NCBI RefSeq assembly: GCF_017813395.1
Contig: NZ_JAGIZB010000016.1
Coordinates: forward strand, 1-64,000
DNA length: 64,000 nucleotides
Reading direction: 5' to 3'
DNA from: Pararoseomonas baculiformis
GTDB taxonomy: Bacteria; Pseudomonadota; Alphaproteobacteria; Acetobacterales; Acetobacteraceae
Shown: piece after piece, positions 1 to 7,565 of the stretch
Position numbering within the stretch: position 1 is the first letter of the stretch
How the letters are laid out: every line of letters begins with the position of its first letter
The notes under the pieces: generated by a model
Databases searched by the model: none
The model's input: only the letters and a program-made list of their open reading frames with translations
Told to the model about the DNA's origin: nothing
Made by a program: the position numbers and the translations under genes

Positions 1-2
1 AG

Positions 3-131
3 CGCACCGTCGATGGCCTCTGGAACACCATCGGCCGCCTCATCCCAACCTTCACCCCAGCCGAATGCACCAACTACTTCGCCGCAGCTGGTTACGACCC
101 AGACTTATGGGAAACCGCTCTAGCAGTCTGA
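3..131 (+). CDS. IS630-family transposase, C-terminal end (partial)
   Basis: This is the last 42 codons of a transposase whose start lies outside the window. The frame opens RTVDGLWNTIGRLIPTF and closes with AGYDPDLWETALAV before a TGA. The pattern of a DGLW..IG..I..F segment followed by a C-terminal Asn-Tyr-Phe-x-x-x-Gly-Tyr tail is what I know from the extreme C-terminus of IS630/Tc1-like DDE transposases. The catalytic residues are not visible. A structured repeat begins at the base after the stop, so the element's right end may lie within the next 140 bp, but I could not place a terminal inverted repeat or a TA target duplication because the left end is missing. Whether the full gene is intact cannot be judged from here. 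Confidence 0.65.
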   Translation, partial: RTVDGLWNTIGRLIPTFTPAECTNYFAAAGYDPDLWETALAV

Positions 132-271
132 AGCGGTTCGGCTGATGGCGCGCCTCAGGTTCATGGCCTGAGGCGGTCGCCAAGGGCAGGATGGGGATCA
201 AGAGATCCCGTATTCTATCGTATCCGCGGCAGCCAGACGGGATTCTAGGGGCCTCAGGCCCTTGGCGCGCT
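132..271. repeat. Dispersed structured repeat, copy A
   Basis: About 140 bp that aligns almost end to end, roughly 80% by eye, with 45504-45640. It begins AGCGGTTCGGCTG and ends with GGCCTCAGGCCCTTGGCG. It contains a perfect 9-bp hairpin at 151-175 (CGCCTCAGG / CCTGAGGCG, 7-nt loop) and an imperfect palindrome near 246-266. Read on the minus strand both copies would translate to a similar peptide (AKGLRPLE.), but the differences sit in the stems, which suggests a DNA or RNA structure rather than a coding sequence. It starts directly after the transposase stop, so it may be the end of that element or a separate intergenic repeat. Confidence 0.7.
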
Positions 272-726
272 CACACCGAGAAGATCCGCACCCGCACCGC
301 TTCCGGCTGCCTTTCCCCGAAGCCCACGAACAGGCTTCGCTGCAGCCAGGCATGATCCGGCGCACTGGTCTCGAAGACCGGGGTGGTGCGGAAATACACG
401 CGTTCCGGCGGCACGGGCTCCCCACGCAGCAGCCGGGCCATGTCCTCGGGCGCTGCGTGGCGGATGCCGCGGTTCACAACATAGACCAGCGCGCCATCCG
501 CCAGCCGGATGGTGTAGCGGGCCTCGATCTCGGCGACGCCATCGGGGCGGATGAGCTGGAAATCGGCCCCGCCGGGCAGGATTTCCCCCTGCATCCGTGG
601 GCCGGAAACGGTGCCGCCGAGGATGGGGATGATGCGGCGCTCCCCGGCCGGGGTGGGGCCCACCAGGATGGGGGCGGCCACCGCCACATCCACCTGCCCG
701 ACAGCTTCGAGGGCGGGGGCGTTCAC
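271..726 (-). CDS. DUF3237 domain-containing protein
   Basis: A 151-residue soluble protein covering the whole DUF3237 fold. Recognisable family features are the N-terminal stretch ending ILVGPTPAGERRIIPILGGT, a central GGADFQLIRPDGVAEIEARY and the C-terminal VFETSAPDHAWLQRSLFVG, where the Trp-Leu pair is typical. The biochemical function of the family is not established; a beta-barrel ligand-binding role is often assumed. Its ATG overlaps the stop of the upstream flavin-binding gene by four bases (ATGA at 723-726), so the two are almost certainly co-transcribed and translationally coupled. The stop lies at the edge of the repeat at 132-271. No signal peptide is visible, so a cytoplasmic location is inferred. 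Confidence 0.85.
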   Translation of the reverse strand: MNAPALEAVGQVDVAVAAPILVGPTPAGERRIIPILGGTVSGPRMQGEILPGGADFQLIRPDGVAEIEARYTIRLADGALVYVVNRGIRHAAPEDMARLLRGEPVPPERVYFRTTPVFETSAPDHAWLQRSLFVGFGERQPEAVRVRIFSV

Positions 727-1247
727 GCCGGCGCCTCGGCCCCGGGCATGAGATCCGCGGCGCGAAGGCGATGGGCCTGGCCGAAGCCGAGAACCATCAG
801 CGCCGAGCGGGGCTCGATCCGCCAGAGGGAGAAATCCGCGAAATCGGCATAGGGCGCGGCATAGGGATGGCGCGCCAGCCAGGCCTCCTTCAACGCCGGA
901 TCGTCGCTGCGGGCGGCCAGCCCGGCCAGGCTGATGCGCGGGGTGGTCTGGGGGTTCGAATCCTCGGCCGCCCCCAGGAAGAGCAGGGAGCAGCGCCCGT
1001 CCCGCGCCAGCTGCCGCGTGTGCTCGGACAGGGTGGAGAGCCAGAGCAGCACCGCCCCGTCCGGCGCGACGGCGGGGGTGACAAGGGCGGCGTGGGGGTG
1101 CCCGTCCTTCCCCAGCGTGGCCAGGGTGGCCGAGGAAGCCTCGCGCATCAGCCGCCCCGCCTCAGCGGCCAGCCGGGCCCGCCTTGCCCCGGCCTCCGCC
1201 AGGGCGGCATCTTCGGAAGGCTGCTCTCCCCCCTCGGTCTCGGCCAT
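723..1247 (-). CDS. Pyridoxamine 5'-phosphate oxidase-like / HugZ-type FMN-binding protein
   Basis: A 174-residue protein with a split beta-barrel FMN-binding fold. After a charged N-terminal helix comes the family signature SSATLATLGKDGHPHAALVT (about residues 38-57), then LWLSTLSEHTRQLARDGRCS and a late Trp-containing segment DFSLWRIEPRSALMVLGFGQA typical of HugZ-like proteins that bind FMN or haem. It is shorter than haem-degrading HugZ and lacks the extra C-terminal domain (DUF2470), so haem oxygenase activity should not be assumed. First gene of a two-gene minus-strand unit with DUF3237, divergent from chvI with only 71 bp between starts. Function beyond FMN or haem binding is inference. 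Confidence 0.8.
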   Translation of the reverse strand: MAETEGGEQPSEDAALAEAGARRARLAAEAGRLMREASSATLATLGKDGHPHAALVTPAVAPDGAVLLWLSTLSEHTRQLARDGRCSLLFLGAAEDSNPQTTPRISLAGLAARSDDPALKEAWLARHPYAAPYADFADFSLWRIEPRSALMVLGFGQAHRLRAADLMPGAEAPA

Positions 1248-1318
1248 GGCATCCTCCCGCCATAATCGGGTGCGACGCCCCGGCGCTGCCGCCCCCGCAA
1301 ACGCTTTAGGGACGCCCG

Positions 1319-2020
1319 ATGCCCCATACCATCGCCCTGGTGGATGACGACCGCAACATCCTCACCTCCGTCTCCATGACGCTGGAGGCGGAGGGCTTCA
1401 CCGTCCGCACCTACACGGATGGGGAGAGTGCGCTGCAGGGCCTCCTGGCCCGGCCGGTGGACCTGGCGGTGCTGGACATCAAGATGCCCCGCATGGACGG
1501 GATGGAGCTGCTGCAGCGCCTCCGCCAGCGCAGCGCCATGCCGGTGATCTTCCTCACCAGCAAGGATGACGAGCTGGACGAGCTGATGGGCCTGCGCCTG
1601 GGCGCGGATGACTACATCACCAAGCCCTTCTCGCAGCGCCTGCTGCTGGAGCGCATCCGCACCCTGCTGCGCCGGAACGAAACCAGCCGCGCCGAAGGCT
1701 CCGGCGCCCCCCAGGGCGGCGTGATCGCCCGCGGCGACCTGGTGCTGGACGAGACGAAGCACACCTGCAGCTGGAAGGGTAAGCCGGTGCAGCTGACCGT
1801 CACCGAGTTCCTGCTGGTGAAGGCGCTGGCCATCAGGCCGGGCATGGTGAAGAACCGGGACCAGCTGATCGACGCCGCCTATGGCGAGAACATCTATGTC
1901 GATGACCGCACGATCGACAGCCACGTGAAGCGGGTGCGCAAGAAGTTCCGCTCCGTGGATGACAGCTTCGGGCAGATCGAGACGCTCTACGGCATCGGCT
2001 ACCGCTACAAGGAGAACTAG
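1319..2020 (+). CDS. chvI: Response regulator ChvI (OmpR family)
   Basis: A 233-residue two-domain response regulator. The receiver domain has the acidic pocket VDDD at residues 8-11, the phospho-acceptor Asp53 in [11 protein letters not shown] and the conserved Lys in [10 protein letters not shown]. The C-terminal winged helix carries [19 protein letters not shown], the recognition region [16 protein letters not shown] and the wing GIGYRYKEN. Strong similarity to alphaproteobacterial ChvI, which with the sensor ChvG controls envelope, acid-stress and host- or surface-associated genes. Unlike the usual arrangement the cognate sensor does not follow directly: a small exported-peptide gene with its own terminator separates them. 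Start chosen at the ATG giving [11 protein letters not shown], the usual N-terminus. Confidence 0.95.
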   Translation: MPHTIALVDDDRNILTSVSMTLEAEGFTVRTYTDGESALQGLLARPVDLAVLDIKMPRMDGMELLQRLRQRSAMPVIFLTSKDDELDELMGLRLGADDYITKPFSQRLLLERIRTLLRRNETSRAEGSGAPQGGVIARGDLVLDETKHTCSWKGKPVQLTVTEFLLVKALAIRPGMVKNRDQLIDAAYGENIYVDDRTIDSHVKRVRKKFRSVDDSFGQIETLYGIGYRYKEN

Positions 2021-2114
2021 GGGCGAAGCCCCTCCAGCGCCAACGGGTCGGTCCGGATCCATTCACCGGACGAATGCAAGAAATCCGTCACATCAAGTGG
2101 AGTCCCTGAAAGGC

Positions 2115-2131
2115 GTGGCTCATATAGCCAC
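2115..2131 (+). other. Small hairpin upstream of the exported-peptide gene
   Basis: Perfect 6-bp stem GTGGCT / AGCCAC with loop CATAT, 48 bp before the peptide start, in the 158-bp spacer after chvI. It could be an operator half-pair or a 5' leader structure; no function can be assigned from sequence. Confidence 0.35.
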
Positions 2132-2178
2132 CAACACCGGCGGCACGCTGCCGGCGCATTCATACGGGATATAGAACA

Positions 2179-2403
2179 ATGTCCACTTTCAAGACCCTTG
2201 CCCTCGCCGCCGCCCTGATGGGCGCCGCCGTCACCCCCTCCCTGGCCGAGGGCTTCTACGTCGCCGGCCCGACCGCGCAGCCGCTCTGGACCCAGGCCGG
2301 GAGCCGCACCCCGCTGGCCAGCCCGGCCGCGACCCAGGGCAACGCCGCCCTCAACCTCCTCGAGCGCTCCGGCGCCACGGGCAATGGTGGGCAGCACCAG
2401 TAA
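2179..2403 (+). CDS. Small exported protein between chvI and chvG
   Basis: A 74-residue protein with a clear Sec signal peptide (Lys5, hydrophobic ALAAALMGAAVTP, cleavage expected after SLAE or SLA near residue 23). The mature part, about 50 residues, is rich in Gly, Ala, Ser and Gln, has no cysteine, and ends GATGNGGQHQ. I do not recognise a family. Codon use matches its neighbours, a bona fide start sits 12 bp after a purine-rich stretch, and a strong terminator follows at 2448-2477, so it looks like a real independent transcription unit. Its position between regulator and sensor suggests a periplasmic or secreted ChvG/ChvI-related factor or target, but that is inference from location only. 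Confidence 0.7.
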   Translation: MSTFKTLALAAALMGAAVTPSLAEGFYVAGPTAQPLWTQAGSRTPLASPAATQGNAALNLLERSGATGNGGQHQ

Positions 2404-2447
2404 TCAGGAACCACGGGCCCCGCGGGGCCCGCCACCCCTGGCCGAAA

Positions 2448-2477
2448 GGGCCGCCGGCACTGCCGGCGGCCCTTTTT
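2448..2477 (+). terminator. Rho-independent terminator after the small exported protein
   Basis: An 11-bp perfect GC stem (2448-2458 pairing with 2462-2472, 3-nt loop) followed by five T residues at 2473-2477. It lies 44 bp after the peptide stop and 92 bp before chvG, so chvG probably needs its own promoter or readthrough. Confidence 0.9.
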
Positions 2478-2569
2478 CATGCGCGGCTTGCGGCCTCACG
2501 GCCCATTCGCCCCATCATCGCCATCACACGGCCTCACGCCCGGCACGCAATCCGTCCTAGGATGTCCCC

Positions 2570-4255
2570 ATGCCGGATGCCAGCGGCCCTGTTTCGACCG
2601 AAATCCTCCCGCCCGTTCCCCTGGAACGGCGCGGAACCAGCCGACGCATCTCGCCTCTCCTGAGGCGGATCCTGCTGGTGAACATGCTGCCGCCCTTCCT
2701 TCTCTCGGCCACGCTTCTCTACCTGGACCAGTACCAGGATGGGCTGCTGGCCGCCGAGGTGCAGGGGCTGCGCACCCAGGCCCGCATCTACGCCAACGGC
2801 ATCGCCGAGGCCGGCGTGCGGATCCAGGACGACCGCGCCACGCTCGTGCCGGATGTCGCCCGCCCCCTGCTCCGCCGGCTGACGGAGCCGAGCCCGGGCA
2901 CCCAGGCGAAGCTCTTCGACAATAACGGCCTGCTGGTGGCCGATAGCCGCGTGCGCGAAGGCCCTGGCGGCGCCATCGTGGCCGAGCCCCTGCCCCCGCC
3001 CAGCCAGCCCGGCCCCGTGGCCGGCACCCTCGGCCGTGCCTATGAAATGGTGCTCGACTGGTTCCCCCGGCCTCGCGTGCACGGCCCCGCCGTGATCGTG
3101 GACGAGGCGCCCGACGCCCCCTCCTTCGACTGGCAGCCCGATCTGGGACCCGACCGGCGGGAGGAGCTGCGCCTGGCGCTGGAAGGCGGGGTGAACCCCT
3201 ATGTCCGCCGCACCGGGGATGGTCGCCTTCTCGTCTCGGTCGCCGAGCCGGCCCGCCGCGCGAACCAGCCCGTGGGCATCGTGCTCCTGACACGCGAGGC
3301 GCGGGAGATCGACCAGCGCGTGATGGAGGTGCGCGGCTCCGTCCTCGTCCTCTTCCTCATGGCGCTGGCGCTCACCGTCGCCCTCTCGGTCTATCTCGCC
3401 CGCACCCTCGCCTCGCCCATGCTGGAACTCGCCGCCTCCGCCGCCTCGATGCGGGCGGGCAAGGGGCGCGGCGGCTCGGTTCCCGCGCCGCTGATGCAGC
3501 GCCAGGACGAGATCGGCATCCTCGCCCGTGCCCTGCAGAGCGGCACCAACGCCCTCTGGGCCCGCGTGGACGCGAATGAGCGCTTCGCGGCCGATGTGGC
3601 GCATGAGCTGCGCAACCCCCTCACCTCCGTCCGCTCCGCGATCGAAACCCTGCGCAGGGTCGAGAACCCGGAACAGCAGAAGCGCCTTCTCGCCATCATC
3701 GCCGAGGATGCCGTGCGGATGGACCGGCTGATCGGGGACATTTCCGACAGCTCCCGGGTCGATGCCGAGCTCTCCCGCTCCGTCGCCGAGCCGGTGGATA
3801 TCGGCCCCATCCTCTCCACGCTGGTGGAGCTGCACAACACCACCCATGGCGAGGGCGACCCGCGCATGGAGATCGACGCGCCGGCGCGCCTCGTCGTCCG
3901 CGGGGTCGAGGGGCGGCTCGTTCAGGTCTTCCGCAACCTGCTCGGCAACGCCGTCTCCTTCTCCCCACCCGCCGGCTTGGTGCGCGTGCGCGCCAGGCCT
4001 ACCGGCGGCGTGGCCGAGATCTCCATCGAGGATGAGGGCCCCGGCATCCCCGAGGCGAAGCTCGAAGGCATCTTCGACCGCTTCTACACCGAGCGCCCGA
4101 GCGGGGAGCGCTTCGGCCAGCATTCCGGCCTCGGCCTCTCCATCTCCCGCCAGATCGTGGAAGGGCTGGGCGGCCGCATCATGGCGGAGAACCGGCGCAA
4201 CCCCGATGGCAGCATCGCCGGCGCGCGCTTCGTGGTGCGGCTGCCCCTGACCTAA
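2570..4255 (+). CDS. chvG: Sensor histidine kinase ChvG (ExoS-like)
   Basis: A 561-residue membrane kinase. Two membrane helices (about residues 36-52 and 261-285) enclose a periplasmic sensor domain of roughly 200 residues. They are followed by a HAMP-like linker, a HisKA domain with the phospho-acceptor His345 in AADVAHELRNPLTS, and a HATPase_c domain with N box RNLLGNAVSFS, G1 box DEGPGIP and G2 box GLGLSISRQIVEG. ChvG senses envelope or acid stress and phosphorylates ChvI. In many alphaproteobacteria chvI-chvG continues into HPr kinase and PTS genes; here a LysE exporter follows after 71 bp, so that linkage is absent. The preceding terminator separates it from chvI transcription. Confidence 0.93.
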   Translation: MPDASGPVSTEILPPVPLERRGTSRRISPLLRRILLVNMLPPFLLSATLLYLDQYQDGLLAAEVQGLRTQARIYANGIAEAGVRIQDDRATLVPDVARPLLRRLTEPSPGTQAKLFDNNGLLVADSRVREGPGGAIVAEPLPPPSQPGPVAGTLGRAYEMVLDWFPRPRVHGPAVIVDEAPDAPSFDWQPDLGPDRREELRLALEGGVNPYVRRTGDGRLLVSVAEPARRANQPVGIVLLTREAREIDQRVMEVRGSVLVLFLMALALTVALSVYLARTLASPMLELAASAASMRAGKGRGGSVPAPLMQRQDEIGILARALQSGTNALWARVDANERFAADVAHELRNPLTSVRSAIETLRRVENPEQQKRLLAIIAEDAVRMDRLIGDISDSSRVDAELSRSVAEPVDIGPILSTLVELHNTTHGEGDPRMEIDAPARLVVRGVEGRLVQVFRNLLGNAVSFSPPAGLVRVRARPTGGVAEISIEDEGPGIPEAKLEGIFDRFYTERPSGERFGQHSGLGLSISRQIVEGLGGRIMAENRRNPDGSIAGARFVVRLPLT

Positions 4256-4326
4256 GCCCCAAGCCTCTTCCGCCGCCCCCTGCCGCATGACAGGCTCCGG
4301 ACCGTGAAGCGGGACGGAGCCCGGGG

Positions 4327-4938
4327 ATGACCATCGAGTTCCTTCTCACCTCGTTGATCATCGTCGCCTCGCCCGGCACGGGCGTCATCATCACCCTCGC
4401 CGCCGGACTTTCCCGCGGAAGCCGGGCCGCCATCGTGGCGGCCCTCGGCTGCACCCTCGGCATCGTGCCGCATATGCTCGCGGCGATCACCGGCCTGGCG
4501 GCACTCCTCCACGCCAGCGCCACCGCCTTCGAGGCGATCAGGTACGCGGGCGTGGCCTATCTCCTCTACATGGCCTGGATGACCCTGAAGGAGAGGGGCG
4601 CCCTGAGGATCGAGGCGGAGGGCCCTGCACGGCCTGATCGGGAAGTGATCCTCTCGGCCATCCTCGTGAACCTGCTCAACCCCAAGCTCTCGATCTTCTT
4701 CTTCGCCTTCCTGCCCCAGTTCGTCGGGCCGGATGAGGCGCGGCCCTTGCCGCGCATGCTGGAGCTCTCGCTCACCTTCATGGCGATGACCTTCGCCGTC
4801 TTCGTCCTCTATGGCTGCTTCGCCGCGGCGGTGCGCCACCATGTCACCTCGCGCCCGGCCGTGCTCGCCTGGATGCGCCGGGCCTTCGCCGCGGCCTTTC
4901 TCGGGCTCGGGGCCAGGCTCGCCGTCACGGAGCGCTGA
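4327..4938 (+). CDS. LysE/RhtB family amino acid exporter
   Basis: A 203-residue inner-membrane protein with about six hydrophobic segments. It carries the N-terminal SPGTGVIITLAAGLSRG motif, the GCTLGIVPHMLAAITG segment and the diagnostic NPKLSIFFFAFLPQF starting at residue 118. These define the LysE/RhtB superfamily of exporters for amino acids, homoserine lactones and related small molecules; the exact substrate cannot be read from sequence. It is on the same strand as chvG, 71 bp downstream, and its 3' end overlaps the end of the convergent ribokinase-like gene by 14 bp, so the two transcripts are antisense at their ends. Confidence 0.88.
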   Translation: MTIEFLLTSLIIVASPGTGVIITLAAGLSRGSRAAIVAALGCTLGIVPHMLAAITGLAALLHASATAFEAIRYAGVAYLLYMAWMTLKERGALRIEAEGPARPDREVILSAILVNLLNPKLSIFFFAFLPQFVGPDEARPLPRMLELSLTFMAMTFAVFVLYGCFAAAVRHHVTSRPAVLAWMRRAFAAAFLGLGARLAVTER

Positions 4939-5875
4939 GGCCGCGCCCGAGGCCAACACCGCCATCTTCCAGGGCCGCGGCAAGGGGCATCCCGGCCTGG
5001 GCCCCATGTGCCAGGCAGGCCAGCGAGGCACCGCGGCAGGCTCGGCCCAGCGCGGCAGGCAAGGCCATTCCCTCGGCCAGGGCGGCGGCAAGCACGCCCA
5101 CGAAGGTATCGCCCGCCCCGGTGGTATCCACCGGCCGGATCGCCATGGCCGGTGCGCGCCAGGCCTGACCGCCGCCGAAGGCCACGGCGCCTTCAGCGCC
5201 GAGGGTGACGATTCCGGTCAGCCCGGCCCGTTCAGCCAGCCGCCGCATCGCGCCCACTGGATCGGCGGCATCCTCTCCCAGCAGGGAGAGGGTGGCGATC
5301 GCCTCGTGCTCATTCGCCACCAGAATGGTGGCGGCCGCGAGAAGCGCCGGCAGCAGCGGCGCATCCGCCTCGCCCGGGGCAGGGGCGAGATTCAGCACCA
5401 CCTCCGCACCGCGCGCCCGGGCACGGCGCGCCATCGCCAGGGCCTCCGCGGCGGGGACCTCCATCTGCAGCACCAGCAGGCGCAGCCCTTCCAGCGCCGC
5501 TTCGGGCAGCGCCTCCGCCCGCACGGAGAGGTTCGCCCCGCTGGCGACCGTGATCGCATTCTCCCCATCGGCGCCGACGGTGATGAAGGCGCAACCCGTG
5601 GGCTCGGGAACCTCCCGCACCGCTCCCACCTCCACGCCGTTCGCCCGCAGGTTCTCCCGCGCGGCATGCCCGAAATCATCGGCGCCGACCGCGCCGGCCA
5701 TCCGCACTGGCAGGGCCGCATCGCGCCGCGCCCGTGCCGCCGCCACGGCCTGGTTGGCGCCCTTCCCGCCGAACAGCCTGTCATGGCGCGGGGAGAGCAC
5801 CGTCTCCCCCGGGCGCGGGATGGCCCGCACGCGGGCCACAAGGTCGAGATTGATCGAACCGAAGACGAGGATCAC
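4925..5875 (-). CDS. Ribokinase-like PfkB family sugar kinase
   Basis: A 316-residue PfkB-type kinase that transfers phosphate from ATP to a sugar hydroxyl. It opens with FGSINLDLVARV, has the substrate-binding GGKGANQAVAAAR (PfkB signature 1) near residue 37, and the catalytic signature 2 DTTGAGDTFVGVLAAAL near residue 247, including the catalytic Asp. Length and motifs match ribokinase. It is the last gene of a four-gene minus-strand operon, its ATG overlapping the stop of the upstream FAD/NAD-dependent oxidoreductase by four bases. Ribose may therefore not be the real substrate: linkage to an amino or imino acid dehydrogenase suggests a catabolic hydroxy compound. That is inference. Confidence 0.88.
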   Translation of the reverse strand: MILVFGSINLDLVARVRAIPRPGETVLSPRHDRLFGGKGANQAVAAARARRDAALPVRMAGAVGADDFGHAARENLRANGVEVGAVREVPEPTGCAFITVGADGENAITVASGANLSVRAEALPEAALEGLRLLVLQMEVPAAEALAMARRARARGAEVVLNLAPAPGEADAPLLPALLAAATILVANEHEAIATLSLLGEDAADPVGAMRRLAERAGLTGIVTLGAEGAVAFGGGQAWRAPAMAIRPVDTTGAGDTFVGVLAAALAEGMALPAALGRACRGASLACLAHGAQAGMPLAAALEDGGVGLGRGLSAP

Positions 5876-7251
5876 GCCACATCCCCGGGCGGCAGCGCGG
5901 CGAGCTCCCCGACCGTCAGCGGCTTGAAGGGCGCGCGGGGCCGCAGCGCGCCCGCTTCCGCGATGGGAATGCCCCGCTCCTCAGCGATCACGGCCGCGAC
6001 GGTGCCGCCGCACATCCGGCCCTGGCACGGCCCCATGCCCGCGCGCAGATAGGCCTTGACCTGGTTCGGCCCCGTGGCGCCCAGCCGCGCGGCGAGCCGC
6101 ACCTGCCCCGCTGTCACCTCCTCGCAGCGGCAGATGATGGTGGCGTCGTCGGGCGGCACCAGCATCTCCGGCGCGGGGGCGTAGAGCCGGTCCAGGAAAG
6201 GCCGCAGGGCCAGGGCTGAAGCCAGCCTCGTTTGATAGGGCCGGGCGCGGCGGGCACATTCCGCGGCGGGCAGCCGGTCCATGCGCCGCGCCGCGTCGAT
6301 GGCAGCCAGATGGCCCGTGGCCACCGCCGCCTCCCAACCGCCAATCCCGCCGCCATCGCCCGCCACGGCCACGAAGCCATGGCTGCTGGCGCCCCATTCA
6401 TCCAGCACGGGCCGCCAGCAGCGCTGCGCCTCGTCCCAGCGATGCTCCAGCCCCAGCGCGCGGCCGATATGGGTGGAGGGAATCACGCCCTCATGCAGCA
6501 GCAGCGTGTCGCAGGCGATCTCGCCGCCATCCCAGCGCACGCGCCGCACGCGGCCCTCGCCCCCGGCCTGCAGGTTCCGCACGCGGCGCACCACGCGCAG
6601 CCCGTGCCGCCGCGCCTCCCGCACCAGGGAAAGCCCCTTGCGGAGGAGGCGCCGCCCGGTCCAGAGCCCGCCGGCCCGCAGCGCATCCCACAGCGCGCCC
6701 TTCCCGCCTGTTTCCAGCAGCGTCATCGGCCCGGCGCCCGCGCGCAGGAGCTGCACGGCCAGGAGCCAGGCCAGCGGCCCCTGCCCGGCGATCACCACCG
6801 GCCCCCGGGGCACCGCGCCCGCCGTCTTCAGCAGGATCTGCGCGGCGCCAGCGCCCATCACGCCCGGCAGCGTCCAGCCCGGGACCGGCACGGGCCGCTC
6901 CTGCGCGCCGGTCGCGAGCAGAAGCCGCGTGGCCGCCACCTCCTCCGACACGCCGTCGCGCAGCACGGACAAAACGCCGCCCGCCAGATCCACATGCCAG
7001 AGCGTGGCGCGCGGCCAGTAGGCGATGTCCTCCGCTGCGCGGAAGGCGCGCACCAGGGCACCGCCGGCTTCCGGGAACTCTTCGGTCAGGGCCGGATCGC
7101 CACCCGCCGCCTCCACCGCGCGGAAGACCTGCCCGCCCGGCGCGGGCTGCTCATCCACCACCAGCACCGAAAGCCCGAGATGCGCCGCCTCGACCGCCGC
7201 CGCCATGCCCGCCGGCCCGGCGCCGATCACGGCTAGGTCGAAGCGCCTCAT
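5872..7251 (-). CDS. FAD/NAD(P)-dependent oxidoreductase, alpha-type subunit with BFD-like [2Fe-2S] domain
   Basis: A 459-residue flavoprotein subunit. The N-terminus has the Rossmann dinucleotide motif IGAGPAGMAAAVEAA and a second nucleotide-binding motif follows near VVIAGQGPLAWLLA. Near residue 370 the C-terminal BFD-like domain has the four cysteines CRCEEV and GMGPCQGRMCGG for an iron-sulfur cluster. Together with the two upstream genes it matches the three-subunit dye-linked dehydrogenases (D-hydroxyproline, opine and HcnABC-like). The start was placed at MRRFDLAVIGAG because it overlaps the upstream stop by four bases and begins at the FAD motif; a longer upstream extension would run through another gene and is not credible. 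Confidence 0.87.
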   Translation of the reverse strand: MRRFDLAVIGAGPAGMAAAVEAAHLGLSVLVVDEQPAPGGQVFRAVEAAGGDPALTEEFPEAGGALVRAFRAAEDIAYWPRATLWHVDLAGGVLSVLRDGVSEEVAATRLLLATGAQERPVPVPGWTLPGVMGAGAAQILLKTAGAVPRGPVVIAGQGPLAWLLAVQLLRAGAGPMTLLETGGKGALWDALRAGGLWTGRRLLRKGLSLVREARRHGLRVVRRVRNLQAGGEGRVRRVRWDGGEIACDTLLLHEGVIPSTHIGRALGLEHRWDEAQRCWRPVLDEWGASSHGFVAVAGDGGGIGGWEAAVATGHLAAIDAARRMDRLPAAECARRARPYQTRLASALALRPFLDRLYAPAPEMLVPPDDATIICRCEEVTAGQVRLAARLGATGPNQVKAYLRAGMGPCQGRMCGGTVAAVIAEERGIPIAEAGALRPRAPFKPLTVGELAALPPGDVA

Positions 7252-7565
7252 GCGCCCTTCCCCGCCAGCCCGGGCCGCGCCTGCCGCGCGCCGCGCTGGG
7301 GCGCGATGCGCATCCCGGGCGTCACCATGACCATGCAGGCCTGGCGGTTCGCCACGCCGTCGATCTCCGCCAGGCAATCGAAGCAGACGCCCATCATGCA
7401 ATAGGGCAGGCGCGGCGCGCCGCTCACCGGTGTCTCGCGGATCGCGGGAATGCCCGCCAGCAGCACGGCCGCGGCGGCCGAGGCGCCTTCCGGCACCATC
7501 ACCGGGCGATCCTCCACGAAAACCTCGACGGAGGCGGGACGTGCCTCAGGCCGCGTTGCGAACAT
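7248..7565 (-). CDS. (2Fe-2S)-binding small subunit of a dye-linked dehydrogenase
   Basis: A 105-residue protein resembling HcnA and the gamma subunit of D-hydroxyproline dehydrogenase. The cluster-binding region is YCMMGVCFDCLAEIDG, a C-x4-C-x2-C pattern, with a fourth cysteine in RQACMVMVTPG. The N-terminus has the beta-grasp start VEVFVEDRPVMVPEGASAA. It is sandwiched between the two flavoprotein genes: its start overlaps the end of the upstream oxidase by 20 bp and its stop overlaps the next gene by 4 bp, which supports a single complex made from a coupled operon. It probably shuttles electrons between the two flavin sites. Confidence 0.9.
   Translation of the reverse strand: MFATRPEARPASVEVFVEDRPVMVPEGASAAAAVLLAGIPAIRETPVSGAPRLPYCMMGVCFDCLAEIDGVANRQACMVMVTPGMRIAPQRGARQARPGLAGKGA

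Noticed and set aside
900-985. GGGGGTTCGAATCCTC at 949-966 resembles a tRNA T-arm
   Set aside because: It lies inside the FMN-binding protein gene on the other strand, codes for conserved residues there, and no acceptor stem or anticodon arm can be folded around it.
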